Assembly (NCBI GenBank): GCA_902603555.1
Contig: CACKVD010000008.1
Location: 1-47,700 of the forward strand
Source of the DNA: an uncultured Pelagibacteraceae bacterium
GTDB taxonomy: Bacteria; Pseudomonadota; Alphaproteobacteria; Pelagibacterales; Pelagibacteraceae
DNA: 47,700 nt
Direction: 5' to 3'
Program-made: the position numbers and the translations under genes
Part shown: in pieces, positions 33,593 through 40,857 of the stretch
Numbering within the stretch: the first letter of the stretch is position 1
Layout: each line of letters opens with the position of its first letter
Notes under the pieces: model-generated
Seen by the model: only the letters and a program-made list of their open reading frames with translations
Database searches by the model: none
What the model was told of the DNA's origin: nothing

Positions 33593-34497
33593 TAAGATTT
33601 AAAGTCAATTTGTGGAACTATCTCAACATTGTTAATTCCCATATAAGCAAACATATCTTTCCATAGTTTTTCTAAAGTTACATAAAGATCTTGTTCATGT
33701 TCATATGCGTGATTAATAAACAAAACTTTAACTTTTAGGCCTTTAACCATACTTGAATTGGGTTTGGTTGCATCTAGATAATTAGCGAAGCTTTTTTCTT
33801 TTTTAATCAGTCTCGCAAAACTTTTACACTTATCTGCTTTTTGTTGTTTTTTAGGTTTAAGTAACATCGCTGCTGATTTGCAATGTTTAAAAAAATTAAC
33901 TCTTTTAGAATATTGCATTAAATCTGATACTATAACTAGCTCTCTTTCTTTGTAGTCATTTCCAAAATCTGCACCAGACTCCCTTAATATGTGAACAATA
34001 TACTCATAAATTAAACTTTGATCTGCTTTTTCATTTTGAAAAAATCCTTTTTCAACATCATTTATTTGGGTCTTCCATTGTCCAAAAATATTTTTGACCT
34101 GATCTATTCCTTCACATTTTTTATTTACTTTATCACCTCCGCTACCTGTGCCTTTTTTGAATCTACACTTTGAATAAACAAATTTTTGTGAGTGTGGTGG
34201 ATTTTTATTAATTTTTAAATAAGAAATTTTATGATATGGAGCAGTATCAGAAATTAATGCATCTCCAAAAATCCTACCCTTAACCCAATCTATTTGAGGC
34301 TGCTCCCATCTTGAAGTAAAATCAACTAAAAAAATCTTGTGACCTAACTTGGCATTTAGAGGACAAAAATTACTTTTACTTATGTCGCTATTAAAACATT
34401 TTGGAAATCCATCAGGTAATGAGGCTGAGTTTAATGAAAGTGGCCAAAATAAAAATACAAACAATAAAATTGAAAAATTTTTAAAACTTTTAAACAT
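33592..34497 (-). CDS. Exported protein with von Willebrand A-like fold
   Basis: A 301-residue protein with a signal peptide (residues 1-25, cleaved near NSA). KIFLVDFTSRWEQPQ (54-68) resembles the first strand and the metal-site D-x-T-S of a VWA/MIDAS domain, and ERELVIVSDLMQYS (184-197) resembles the later I-V-I-S-D-M strand found in VWA proteins. Several cysteines (34, 45, 111, 128, and later ones) could pair in the periplasm. Such domains bind other proteins through a metal. The gene overlaps the coiled-coil membrane gene upstream by 8 bases and prsW downstream by one base. I cannot name a family; the fold call is by pattern. Confidence 0.65.
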   Translation of the reverse strand: MFKSFKNFSILLFVFLFWPLSLNSASLPDGFPKCFNSDISKSNFCPLNAKLGHKIFLVDFTSRWEQPQIDWVKGRIFGDALISDTAPYHKISYLKINKNPPHSQKFVYSKCRFKKGTGSGGDKVNKKCEGIDQVKNIFGQWKTQINDVEKGFFQNEKADQSLIYEYIVHILRESGADFGNDYKERELVIVSDLMQYSKRVNFFKHCKSAAMLLKPKKQQKADKCKSFARLIKKEKSFANYLDATKPNSSMVKGLKVKVLFINHAYEHEQDLYVTLEKLWKDMFAYMGINNVEIVPQIDFKS

Positions 34498-35926
34498 GAT
34501 ATTTATTTCTCATTTCTTCAATTTTTTTATTTGTTTCCTCTTTATAAGCATTTAATTCTTTTACAAAATTTTGTGCTTCTTCATTAATACTGTTGCTATA
34601 AGCTTTGTTTTTTTCCTCTATTTGATTTTTATCTAAATAAACTTGAGCCATGTCTGAAAAAACTAATTTAGGATCAATTTTATCCTCAGATAAAGTTTTA
34701 AATTCTTTAATCATATTGCCCTCTTTATCTTTCCAGTATTTTGGAGAAGGAGTATTTCTGAAATTACTGTTTATATTTCTATATTCTTCAATTATATGAT
34801 CGGTGTCATCATCAATTTTTTTGGCAAATCTCCTATAGTTTGCAAATGTAGATTCTAATTTAGTTACATTTATTGACCATTGTTTGAGACTTTCAGATAT
34901 TAATAAGTCTCTTTCTTCACTGACCTTTTGTGTTTCATTTTTAAAAAGAATATTTATCTCATTACCAATGTGTTCTCTAATTCGGTGAATTTCTTTTTTA
35001 TTGTCATTACGATTTTTTCCAACCGAACCATATCCAGGATATGGATCATCAAAAAAGTATCCATCTAATAATGATAGTAATGCAAAACCAATACCAACAC
35101 ATGTAAGAACAGCTGCGTAAAAACTCCATGATACTGTCCAGGGATACAAAACATTTCCAAATTCTGCTGCTTGAGAAACAACCGCTTCCGTTTGACCCCA
35201 CTGAACTACTTGTCCTTTTTGTTCAGCAATAGCTCTAAATGCACCTAAACACCAGTTAAGATAAATTATAAAGACTGAGTAAAATAATAATATGACTTTA
35301 GAAATAGTTTTTTTTAAACACTTTCTAAGATTAAAATTTTTAACTAAAAAATAACCAGCTAAAAAAGATATAATTACGTTTAATGCAGCTACAGCGAAAG
35401 AAATACCTTGACCCTCTGACTCTCCTCCAGTCATTGCTGGTCCAAGTAACTTAGTATTAACTCTAACTTCAATGAAAAATAAAGCAGCAGCAAATAAGAT
35501 ACCGCCAATAAATGTTAAAGTAGTAAGTGATCTTGGGTCTCTGCTTATATCATGAGTTAATTTAAAATGTTTAACCTCTTCATTTTGATTATCATAGGAA
35601 TTTTTTAAGTTAGATAATCTTCCATCAGCTGTGGTTAATGATTGCTCTACCCTATTTTTAAAACTATCTATAAAAAAATGTTTTTTTCCTAAAATAGACG
35701 CATAACCAATAATTTTATTTTTAATTGGATCTAGATATTTTGCAGCATCTGATACTGCTTGATGTCTTTTTTCATCATACTTAGTTATTGCTTCGTTTTC
35801 AGTAATAGAGAACCTTTCAGAGGAATCTGATGGTAAATTGTTTTTACCATCACTTTCTGCTTTAGTAATTAAATTAATTTCTTTTTCAACATCAGCAACT
35901 TTAGTACTTTTAAATTCGTAACTCAT
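34490..35926 (-). CDS. Four-helix membrane protein with long coiled-coil arms
   Basis: A 478-residue protein from the ATG at 35926, which has AGGAAA four bases upstream; an upstream ATG at 35968 would add 14 residues. A charged helical arm (about 1-135) leads to four hydrophobic helices: TLTFIGGILFAAALFFIEV, ISFAVAALNVIISFLAGYF, VILLFYSVFIIYLNWCLGAF and FYAAVLTCVGIGFALLSLL. A second long charged helical region (about 290-478, with INILFKNETQKVSEERDLLI and EETNKKIEEMRNKYHV) follows. It looks like a scaffold or mechanosensor-like membrane protein with both arms in the cytoplasm. No family is recognised. It lies between the lipoprotein and the VWA-like gene in one operon. Confidence 0.7.
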   Translation of the reverse strand: MSYEFKSTKVADVEKEINLITKAESDGKNNLPSDSSERFSITENEAITKYDEKRHQAVSDAAKYLDPIKNKIIGYASILGKKHFFIDSFKNRVEQSLTTADGRLSNLKNSYDNQNEEVKHFKLTHDISRDPRSLTTLTFIGGILFAAALFFIEVRVNTKLLGPAMTGGESEGQGISFAVAALNVIISFLAGYFLVKNFNLRKCLKKTISKVILLFYSVFIIYLNWCLGAFRAIAEQKGQVVQWGQTEAVVSQAAEFGNVLYPWTVSWSFYAAVLTCVGIGFALLSLLDGYFFDDPYPGYGSVGKNRNDNKKEIHRIREHIGNEINILFKNETQKVSEERDLLISESLKQWSINVTKLESTFANYRRFAKKIDDDTDHIIEEYRNINSNFRNTPSPKYWKDKEGNMIKEFKTLSEDKIDPKLVFSDMAQVYLDKNQIEEKNKAYSNSINEEAQNFVKELNAYKEETNKKIEEMRNKYHV

Positions 35927-36000
35927 TTTATTTCCTAAACACTTTTTTAAAAAATCAAACTTGATCATAAATTTTATAACTTTGATAGTCTCCTTTTTTA

Positions 36001-36261
36001 TTATTTATAGCCCTTTTTATACATGCAATGATTATATTCAGCTGCATTTTGACCAAGAGCTGTTATGGCCACACTAAGTTCATCTGGCGAGCACATAAAT
36101 GGATCTTTACAAATATATGTTGGTGCTTTTGCATTAGCAAAAGATCTACAAAATCCACTATCAAACTCTAAATTAGAATTATCATTAGATTTATGAGTCC
36201 ACGAAGATGAAGCACATCCTGCAAGGAACATTACTAAAATCAAATTCATAATTTTTTTCAT
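36001..36261 (-). CDS. Small lipoprotein with conserved cysteines
   Basis: An 86-residue lipoprotein: positive start, hydrophobic helix, and the lipobox LAGC with lipidated C16. The mature part has cysteines at C38, C51, C57 and C79, with the end reading NHCMYKKGYK, the C-M-x-x-K-G-Y tail common in small proteobacterial lipoproteins. It is the first gene of the minus-strand operon and reads away from the TGTCCA repeats. The membrane side cannot be told from the sequence. No function is known. Confidence 0.75.
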   Translation of the reverse strand: MKKIMNLILVMFLAGCASSSWTHKSNDNSNLEFDSGFCRSFANAKAPTYICKDPFMCSPDELSVAITALGQNAAEYNHCMYKKGYK

Positions 36262-36294
36262 AAGCTTAATTTAAAACTTTTATTTTTTTTTTCT

Positions 36295-36360
36295 TGTCCA
36301 ACTTTAAAGAAATTTTTGGACAGAATTATTTTTGTCCAATTTTTTTATTAAAGCTGGACA
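36295..36360. repeat. Duplicated TGTCCA-N16-TGGACA inverted repeats between diverging operons
   Basis: TGTCCA at 36295-36300 and TGGACA at 36317-36322 form an inverted repeat with a 16-base gap; the same pair recurs at 36333-36338 and 36355-36360, again with a 16-base gap. The two copies are exactly 38 bases apart. Half-site centres within a pair are 22 bases apart, two turns of DNA. They fill the gap between the lipoprotein gene (minus) and the small membrane gene (plus), which suggests a shared operator. The half-site TGGACA also resembles a -35 element. Confidence 0.7.
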
Positions 36361-36424
36361 AGACTTTTTAGTTACTAACCACTAAGTATTAGTCATGACA
36401 ACAAACAACAAAAGGAGAAAAAAA

Positions 36425-36637
36425 ATGACACAAGTAAAAACAAAAAATAAAACTGATAATTTTTCAGTGTTGCAAGTTCTAGGTGGTTTACTTTTAGTAT
36501 TTGCTGTTGCTGATTTAGTATTATCTTGGATGGGAATTAATTTGACTCAATTTATGGGTCCTGCTTCAAGATTTTCACCAATTATTTTTGGTGTGATTGG
36601 TTCTGCATTAATGAATATGACAAAGGAGGATGGCTAA
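36425..36637 (+). CDS. Small membrane protein, 70 residues
   Basis: A two-helix protein from the ATG at 36425, chosen because AAAGGAG (36411-36417) lies seven bases before it; an in-frame ATG at 36395 has no such site. After a basic and polar start, FSVLQVLGGLLLVFAVADLV (about 13-32) and FSPIIFGVIGSALMNM (about 50-65) are hydrophobic, with WMGINLTQFMGPASR between. No family is recognised. It is the first gene right of the TGTCCA repeats and has the clearest ribosome binding site in this region, so it should be well expressed. A hairpin follows its stop. Confidence 0.75.
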   Translation: MTQVKTKNKTDNFSVLQVLGGLLLVFAVADLVLSWMGINLTQFMGPASRFSPIIFGVIGSALMNMTKEDG

Positions 36638-36643
36638 TTTCTA

Positions 36644-36670
36644 ATTATCCCCCTGTAAACAGGGGGTAAT
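36644..36670 (+). terminator. Hairpin after the small membrane gene (attenuator or RNA processing site)
   Basis: CCCCCTG (36649-36655) pairs with CAGGGGG (36660-36666), seven pairs with a TAAA loop, and ATTA/TAAT can extend the stem across a one-base bulge. It starts seven bases after the small membrane gene's stop. No U run follows, so it is more likely a partial terminator or 3' end protector that sets more product from the first gene than from those after it. Confidence 0.6.
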
Positions 36671-36681
36671 AAGAGTAAAAT

Positions 36682-37053
36682 ATGAAATTAATATTTTCTT
36701 CAATTTCTAGATTAATTTTTTCTTACAGTAAATTTATAGCAAGTTTAATTTTTTTAAGTTCGGTTGGAACTTTTGCTCATAGCGCTGAGGCTTATACATA
36801 TTTAAAATGTAATGATAAATATTATAAATTATCGGGGACTTACTTGAGAAGTAATTATAACGTAAGAACAAAAAAGTTTAAGAATAAATTTAAGATTTAT
36901 GCTTATACCAACGATTATATAAAATTTGGATATAATAAAATTGATCGTAATACAGGTGAATATAAAGATAAAAATAATAAAATTATTTGTATAATGAAAA
37001 AGATAACCTTTAATGATTTACCTCAATTAGATGCTGAAGGAAAAATATTTTAA
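36682..37053 (+). CDS. Exported small protein, unknown
   Basis: A 123-residue protein with a long signal sequence (about 1-36; FIASLIFLSSVGTFAHSAEA with an A-x-A-like cut). The mature part is basic and tyrosine-rich (YKLSGTYLRSNYNVRTKKFK, KFGYNKIDRNTGEYKDKNNK) with cysteines at C43 and near residue 104, which might pair. It looks like a small beta-rich periplasmic protein. No family is recognised. It follows the small membrane gene in the same direction after the hairpin, so it likely belongs to that unit. Confidence 0.6.
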   Translation: MKLIFSSISRLIFSYSKFIASLIFLSSVGTFAHSAEAYTYLKCNDKYYKLSGTYLRSNYNVRTKKFKNKFKIYAYTNDYIKFGYNKIDRNTGEYKDKNNKIICIMKKITFNDLPQLDAEGKIF

Positions 37054-37140
37054 TTTTACTTAATGTTTGATGCTATCTTATTTGTTGATTTAATTAATTT
37101 TATAAGCATCATTATTGAAATTTTATAAAGGTTAATTTTT

Positions 37141-37341
37141 TTGAAATTCATATATATACTTTCATTATCTCTATTTTTAATCTCATGTGATAATATTCAA
37201 ATATCAAATCCTAACGTTAAAAAATCAACCACAGGTATTTGCCATAAAAAAGGTAGTCAATATTATAAACAAACAAAAAACTTTGAGAGTTTTGATGCAC
37301 TTAAAAAGTGTTTAGATAGTGGTGGACGATTACCAAGGTAA
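37141..37341 (+). CDS. Small lipoprotein with a SGGRLP tail
   Basis: A 66-residue lipoprotein with a TTG start, a hydrophobic leader and the lipobox LISC with C16. The mature part has GICHKKGSQYYKQTKNFESF and ends in KKCLDSGGRLPR. The C-H-K-x-x-S-x-Y-Y...F-x-x-F...C-L-x-S-G-G-R-L-P pattern is seen in many short bacterial proteins of unknown role, often next to nucleases. I recall the pattern but cannot name the family. Two cysteines in the mature part could pair. It lies between the exported protein and the caspase gene. Confidence 0.6.
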   Translation: MKFIYILSLSLFLISCDNIQISNPNVKKSTTGICHKKGSQYYKQTKNFESFDALKKCLDSGGRLPR

Positions 37342-37385
37342 TTTTATAATTTAAAAATAGAGAAATTTTTAGTAGTATTTTGATT

Positions 37386-39056
37386 ATGATTAAAAAACTG
37401 CTCTTACTAGTAGTTATATTTTTTGGGCTTATTTCCTTCGCTCAATCTGAAACTTCTTGGATTAAAAAAAAATCGAATAAAGTAAATAGTTTTTGTGTAA
37501 AGAAAAGTACCAAATCTTCATTTGGATATCCTGTAATAGTATTAAATAATTCTTCGATATGTGGAGGTAAAGATGTTGTTGTAACTATGGAAAATAACTC
37601 TGAACTTTTTAAATTTTTAAAAGTAAGAAACGATCAAAACAATGGTGCTTTTTTTATCAAAGACAATGAATTATCCAAACATTCATCAAACAATAATAAA
37701 AAATTAGCGAAAGTAGAAAAAAAGAAAACTTCAAACTGGATAAAGAAAAAAAAAGAAGTAAAAAAGAATAAAAAAAAACTTAAGGAAAAGATTAAGGATT
37801 CTAAATCTTGGATTACTAAAAAGAGCAAAGATAAAGTCAAAAATATCAAAGAAAAATTAAAAAAACATAAAACTATAGATCAGTTACCAAAAGCAGAATT
37901 TTATTTTGCAGCAATCATTAGGCCAATAGAAGAAGATAAAGAGACCCAATATATTTATGGGTATGTAAAATCTAATAAAAAATCAGAATTAATAGAATCA
38001 AATGGTAAATCATTTTATAGTTTAAGTGATGGGATTGCTTACTTCGAAAACAAAAAAAATAGATGTGAAGTTGATAGTTTGTTAACAGCAAGAAGATCTG
38101 GTTTATCAGGAGATGTGATTATTAAGTGTAAAAAAAATCTTAAAATGACTGGTGGGTTTGTCCAAGTAGGATCTATTGGAAGAGGATTTGGAGAAACTAG
38201 TGATGGAAATTTAGTTGAATTTGAATTTTTTACCTCTAAAAAAAATGCAATAGCAAAATTAGAAAATTATAAAAATAGAAATAAAAAAATTCAAGTTGCA
38301 GACAACACAGACTTAAATGAGGAACTTAATATAAAACCTCATGGTAAATATTATGCTTTATTAATTGGTAATTCTAAATACACCGACCCTAGTTGGGTAT
38401 CACTAAAATCGCCTGTAAATGATATCAAAGAAATTTCTAATATTTTAAAAAAAAATTATGATTTTGAAAAAATTATAACAATTCCAAATGCTAAGAGAGG
38501 ACAAATCTTTGATGCATTTGATGAATTAATTGAATTAACAACCGATGAAGACTATGTACTTATTTATTATGCTGGCCATGGCGAAACGAAAAAAAATCAA
38601 GCCTATTGGGTGCCTGTAAATGGCACAAATAAAATTAGAGATTGGGTTAATATTAGAGACATAAGTGTTTATGTTGAAACAATGAATGCAAAACACTTAG
38701 TTTTAATGGTTGATTCTTGCTACACTGGCTCAGCTTTTAAAGGAACAAATAAGATTAATAATAACGAAAATAAAGATTTAAAAAGACTGGCAAATAAATT
38801 ATTAGAGGGAAGAGCAAGATATGTATTATCTTCTGGTGGAAATGAACCTGTAATTGACTCTAGTGGTGGAAAACATTCTTTATTTGCTAAAAGTTTTATT
38901 AGATCATTAAAAGAAAATGGTCTCATAAACATGGGAAAAATTGCATATAACGTTTTAATTGCTCATTCTGAATTAAATCAAAGACCATATTTTTACTCAC
39001 CAGAGACATGGGATCACGCTGGTGGTGACTTTATTTTTATTCCTAAAAAACAATGA
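37386..39056 (+). CDS. Exported caspase-like protease (metacaspase/C14 type)
   Basis: A 556-residue protein from the ATG at 37386, with a signal peptide (about 1-21, cut after AQS). A lysine-rich low-complexity stretch (about 95-155) holds the motifs SNWIKKKKEV and SWITKKSK. A middle domain (about 160-300) has paired cysteines and a glycine-rich FVQVGSIGRGFGETSDG. The caspase domain (about 320-545) has YYALLIGNSKY at 322-332, the catalytic dyad H398 in IYYAGHGE and C445 in DSCYTGSAF, and HSLFAKSFIRSL later. These enzymes cut after basic residues or aspartate, and in bacteria are mostly uncharacterised. Export to the periplasm differs from the intracellular caspase-like proteins of defence systems. 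The next gene overlaps the stop by 4 bases. Confidence 0.88.
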   Translation: MIKKLLLLVVIFFGLISFAQSETSWIKKKSNKVNSFCVKKSTKSSFGYPVIVLNNSSICGGKDVVVTMENNSELFKFLKVRNDQNNGAFFIKDNELSKHSSNNNKKLAKVEKKKTSNWIKKKKEVKKNKKKLKEKIKDSKSWITKKSKDKVKNIKEKLKKHKTIDQLPKAEFYFAAIIRPIEEDKETQYIYGYVKSNKKSELIESNGKSFYSLSDGIAYFENKKNRCEVDSLLTARRSGLSGDVIIKCKKNLKMTGGFVQVGSIGRGFGETSDGNLVEFEFFTSKKNAIAKLENYKNRNKKIQVADNTDLNEELNIKPHGKYYALLIGNSKYTDPSWVSLKSPVNDIKEISNILKKNYDFEKIITIPNAKRGQIFDAFDELIELTTDEDYVLIYYAGHGETKKNQAYWVPVNGTNKIRDWVNIRDISVYVETMNAKHLVLMVDSCYTGSAFKGTNKINNNENKDLKRLANKLLEGRARYVLSSGGNEPVIDSSGGKHSLFAKSFIRSLKENGLINMGKIAYNVLIAHSELNQRPYFYSPETWDHAGGDFIFIPKKQ

Positions 39057-40339
39057 TTAAATTTTTTAAATTATTTTTAATTACTATTTTTTTTTTTACT
39101 ACAGGTGGACAAGCCTTAGAAGTTAGAAATATAAATAAATCTAAAATTGTTTCTCAGGCATCATACCAAGTAAATGATACAAACCTTATTGATGATGACC
39201 ATGCAGAAAATCTTTTAGATAATGTCAAAGATTTAAATCAAGCATTAAATGAAAAGAGTAATGAAATAAAAGAAAAAAATAAAAATAGAAGTCAGCCTAA
39301 ATTTAAAGGTGCTGAAGATATATATAATGATTTTTCTAATAGTGTTGTGTTTATTGGAAATAGAAAAAATAAGAAACTACAAGGTATGGGTTCCGGTTTT
39401 GTGATCAACCATAAAGGTAAATTAAAAATTATTACTAATTGGCATGTTGTAGATAATGCTAATAGCTTAAGCGTTTGGATTAAACCTAATAAGATGGTTG
39501 ATGAAAATTATCTTATAAATCAAGTAGATTCATACTCAGCAAAATTAATTAAAGTCAATAAAACAAAAGATCTAGCAATGTTGGAGGTGGAAAAATTACC
39601 TCTTAAGTTAAAACCTGTTAAATACGGAAAATTTATAAAAGTTCGACCAGGACAAACCTCATTTGCAATTGGTCACCCAGAAGGTTTACTTTGGTCTTTT
39701 ACGTCAGGAATGATAAGTCAAGTAAGACCAGATTATAATTGGAGATACAAAGGGTCTAGACATAAGGCTAATGTTATACAAACTCAAGCATCCATAAACC
39801 CTGGAAATTCTGGTGGTCCTTTGTTTAATAAAGATAAAGAATTAATTGGGGTAAACACTTTTACATCAGAAGGTGAAAATTTAAATTTTGCTATAGCTGT
39901 TGATGACATCATAAGCTTCATAAATGAAAAACCAAAACCAATTGGAAAGAAAAAAAGTAAATATATTAAGAAAAAAGAAAAAGGTAATACCTGGATAAAG
40001 AAAAAGAAAAAGAAAACCTCAGAAAAAGGATCTATTAATTTATCTGATGCAAAAGAGATTGATTATAATCAAAATGGTGTGATTGATGCTTGGCTTGTGG
40101 ATGAAAATAATAATGGAAATTATGAAAAAGCATATGCAGATCAAGATGAAGATGGTGTCATAGAAATAGTAGCTATTGATAAGAATGAAGATGGAAATTT
40201 TGAAGTTATCTTAATCGACACAAATAATAATGGAAATGCTGATGAGGCTGAAATTGATGAAGATGAAGATGGTAAAGTTGATGTAATAGCTTATGACTTC
40301 AATGAAGATGGGGAATGGGATAAGTTTGAAAACGTCTAG
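39053..40339 (+). CDS. Exported trypsin-like protease with C-terminal calcium-loop repeats
   Basis: A 428-residue protein with a signal peptide (about 1-22). The S1C/HtrA-type protease has its triad at H131 (TNWHVVDN), D173 (KTKDLAMLEV) and S253 (NPGNSGGPLF). There is no PDZ domain. A lysine-rich linker (about 300-328, with NTWIKKKKKKTSEKG) leads to residues 337-428, seven copies of a 13-residue unit, D-x-[ND]-x-[ND]-G-x-x-[DE] with a fixed 13-residue spacing, like single calcium loops in EF-hand or thrombospondin type 3 repeats. It starts in the caspase stop (ATGA), so the two proteases are translated together. The caspase may activate it or the reverse. The substrate is unknown. Confidence 0.88.
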   Translation: MIKFFKLFLITIFFFTTGGQALEVRNINKSKIVSQASYQVNDTNLIDDDHAENLLDNVKDLNQALNEKSNEIKEKNKNRSQPKFKGAEDIYNDFSNSVVFIGNRKNKKLQGMGSGFVINHKGKLKIITNWHVVDNANSLSVWIKPNKMVDENYLINQVDSYSAKLIKVNKTKDLAMLEVEKLPLKLKPVKYGKFIKVRPGQTSFAIGHPEGLLWSFTSGMISQVRPDYNWRYKGSRHKANVIQTQASINPGNSGGPLFNKDKELIGVNTFTSEGENLNFAIAVDDIISFINEKPKPIGKKKSKYIKKKEKGNTWIKKKKKKTSEKGSINLSDAKEIDYNQNGVIDAWLVDENNNGNYEKAYADQDEDGVIEIVAIDKNEDGNFEVILIDTNNNGNADEAEIDEDEDGKVDVIAYDFNEDGEWDKFENV

Positions 40340-40340
40340 T

Positions 40341-40805
40341 TTATTTTTGGTCCACAGTAATTTTTATTTTCATAATTTTATCTTCTAAATTTTTAATTGC
40401 CTCCATTATTTCTTTTTTTTCTAATTTAGATATTTCTTTTCCTTGATCACTTTTTGGATCCTCGGACAACTTTACTACCTCTGTTAATTTTCCATGTAAG
40501 ATTGTTGATTTAACTAGCATTTCATCTATATCATTTTCTTTATGTGAGCTTAAGTTTTCAAATTCATTGATTACAATATATTCATGAGCATCATAAAGTG
40601 GAGGTGCTTTACCTTTTTTAATACATGCTAAGTCAAGCTTTATGGAATCGTTATGATCAATTTGTTGTTGAAGATCAGGGTTACTACATTTTCTCAAATA
40701 TGAGGAGCCTTTCCCAATAGCTTCTTGAATTTCATCTTCATTTAAAATCTTTAAAACTTGCATTATTCCACTTTCAATAGATGCTGTTTTTCGTATTTTG
40801 GCCAT
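40341..40805 (-). CDS. Small cytoplasmic protein with HTH-like N-terminus
   Basis: A 154-residue soluble protein, no signal peptide. Residues 1-70 include GIMQVLKILNEDEIQEAIGK and then SSYLRKCSNPDLQQQIDHND and SIKLDLACIKKGKAPPL, a pattern seen in small alphaproteobacterial HTH proteins related to phage CII (S-x-x-L-R-K-x-x-x-P...I/L...A...L-D-x-A-C). The rest is charged helix (LSKLEKKEIMEAIKNLEDK style) and may form a dimer. A regulator of the neighbours is possible but unproved. It sits back to back with the ligand-gated channel gene (52 bases), and its stop is next to that of the trypsin-like gene. Confidence 0.55.
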   Translation of the reverse strand: MAKIRKTASIESGIMQVLKILNEDEIQEAIGKGSSYLRKCSNPDLQQQIDHNDSIKLDLACIKKGKAPPLYDAHEYIVINEFENLSSHKENDIDEMLVKSTILHGKLTEVVKLSEDPKSDQGKEISKLEKKEIMEAIKNLEDKIMKIKITVDQK

Positions 40806-40857
40806 TGTATAATTCTTTTAATTTACATCTTTATTTTAAATAATTACATTAAATTTT

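Noticed and set aside
36295..36360. TGTCCA repeats as a small CRISPR array
   Set aside because: Only two 38-base periods, half-sites of six bases in inverted order and no cas genes; an operator is the better reading.
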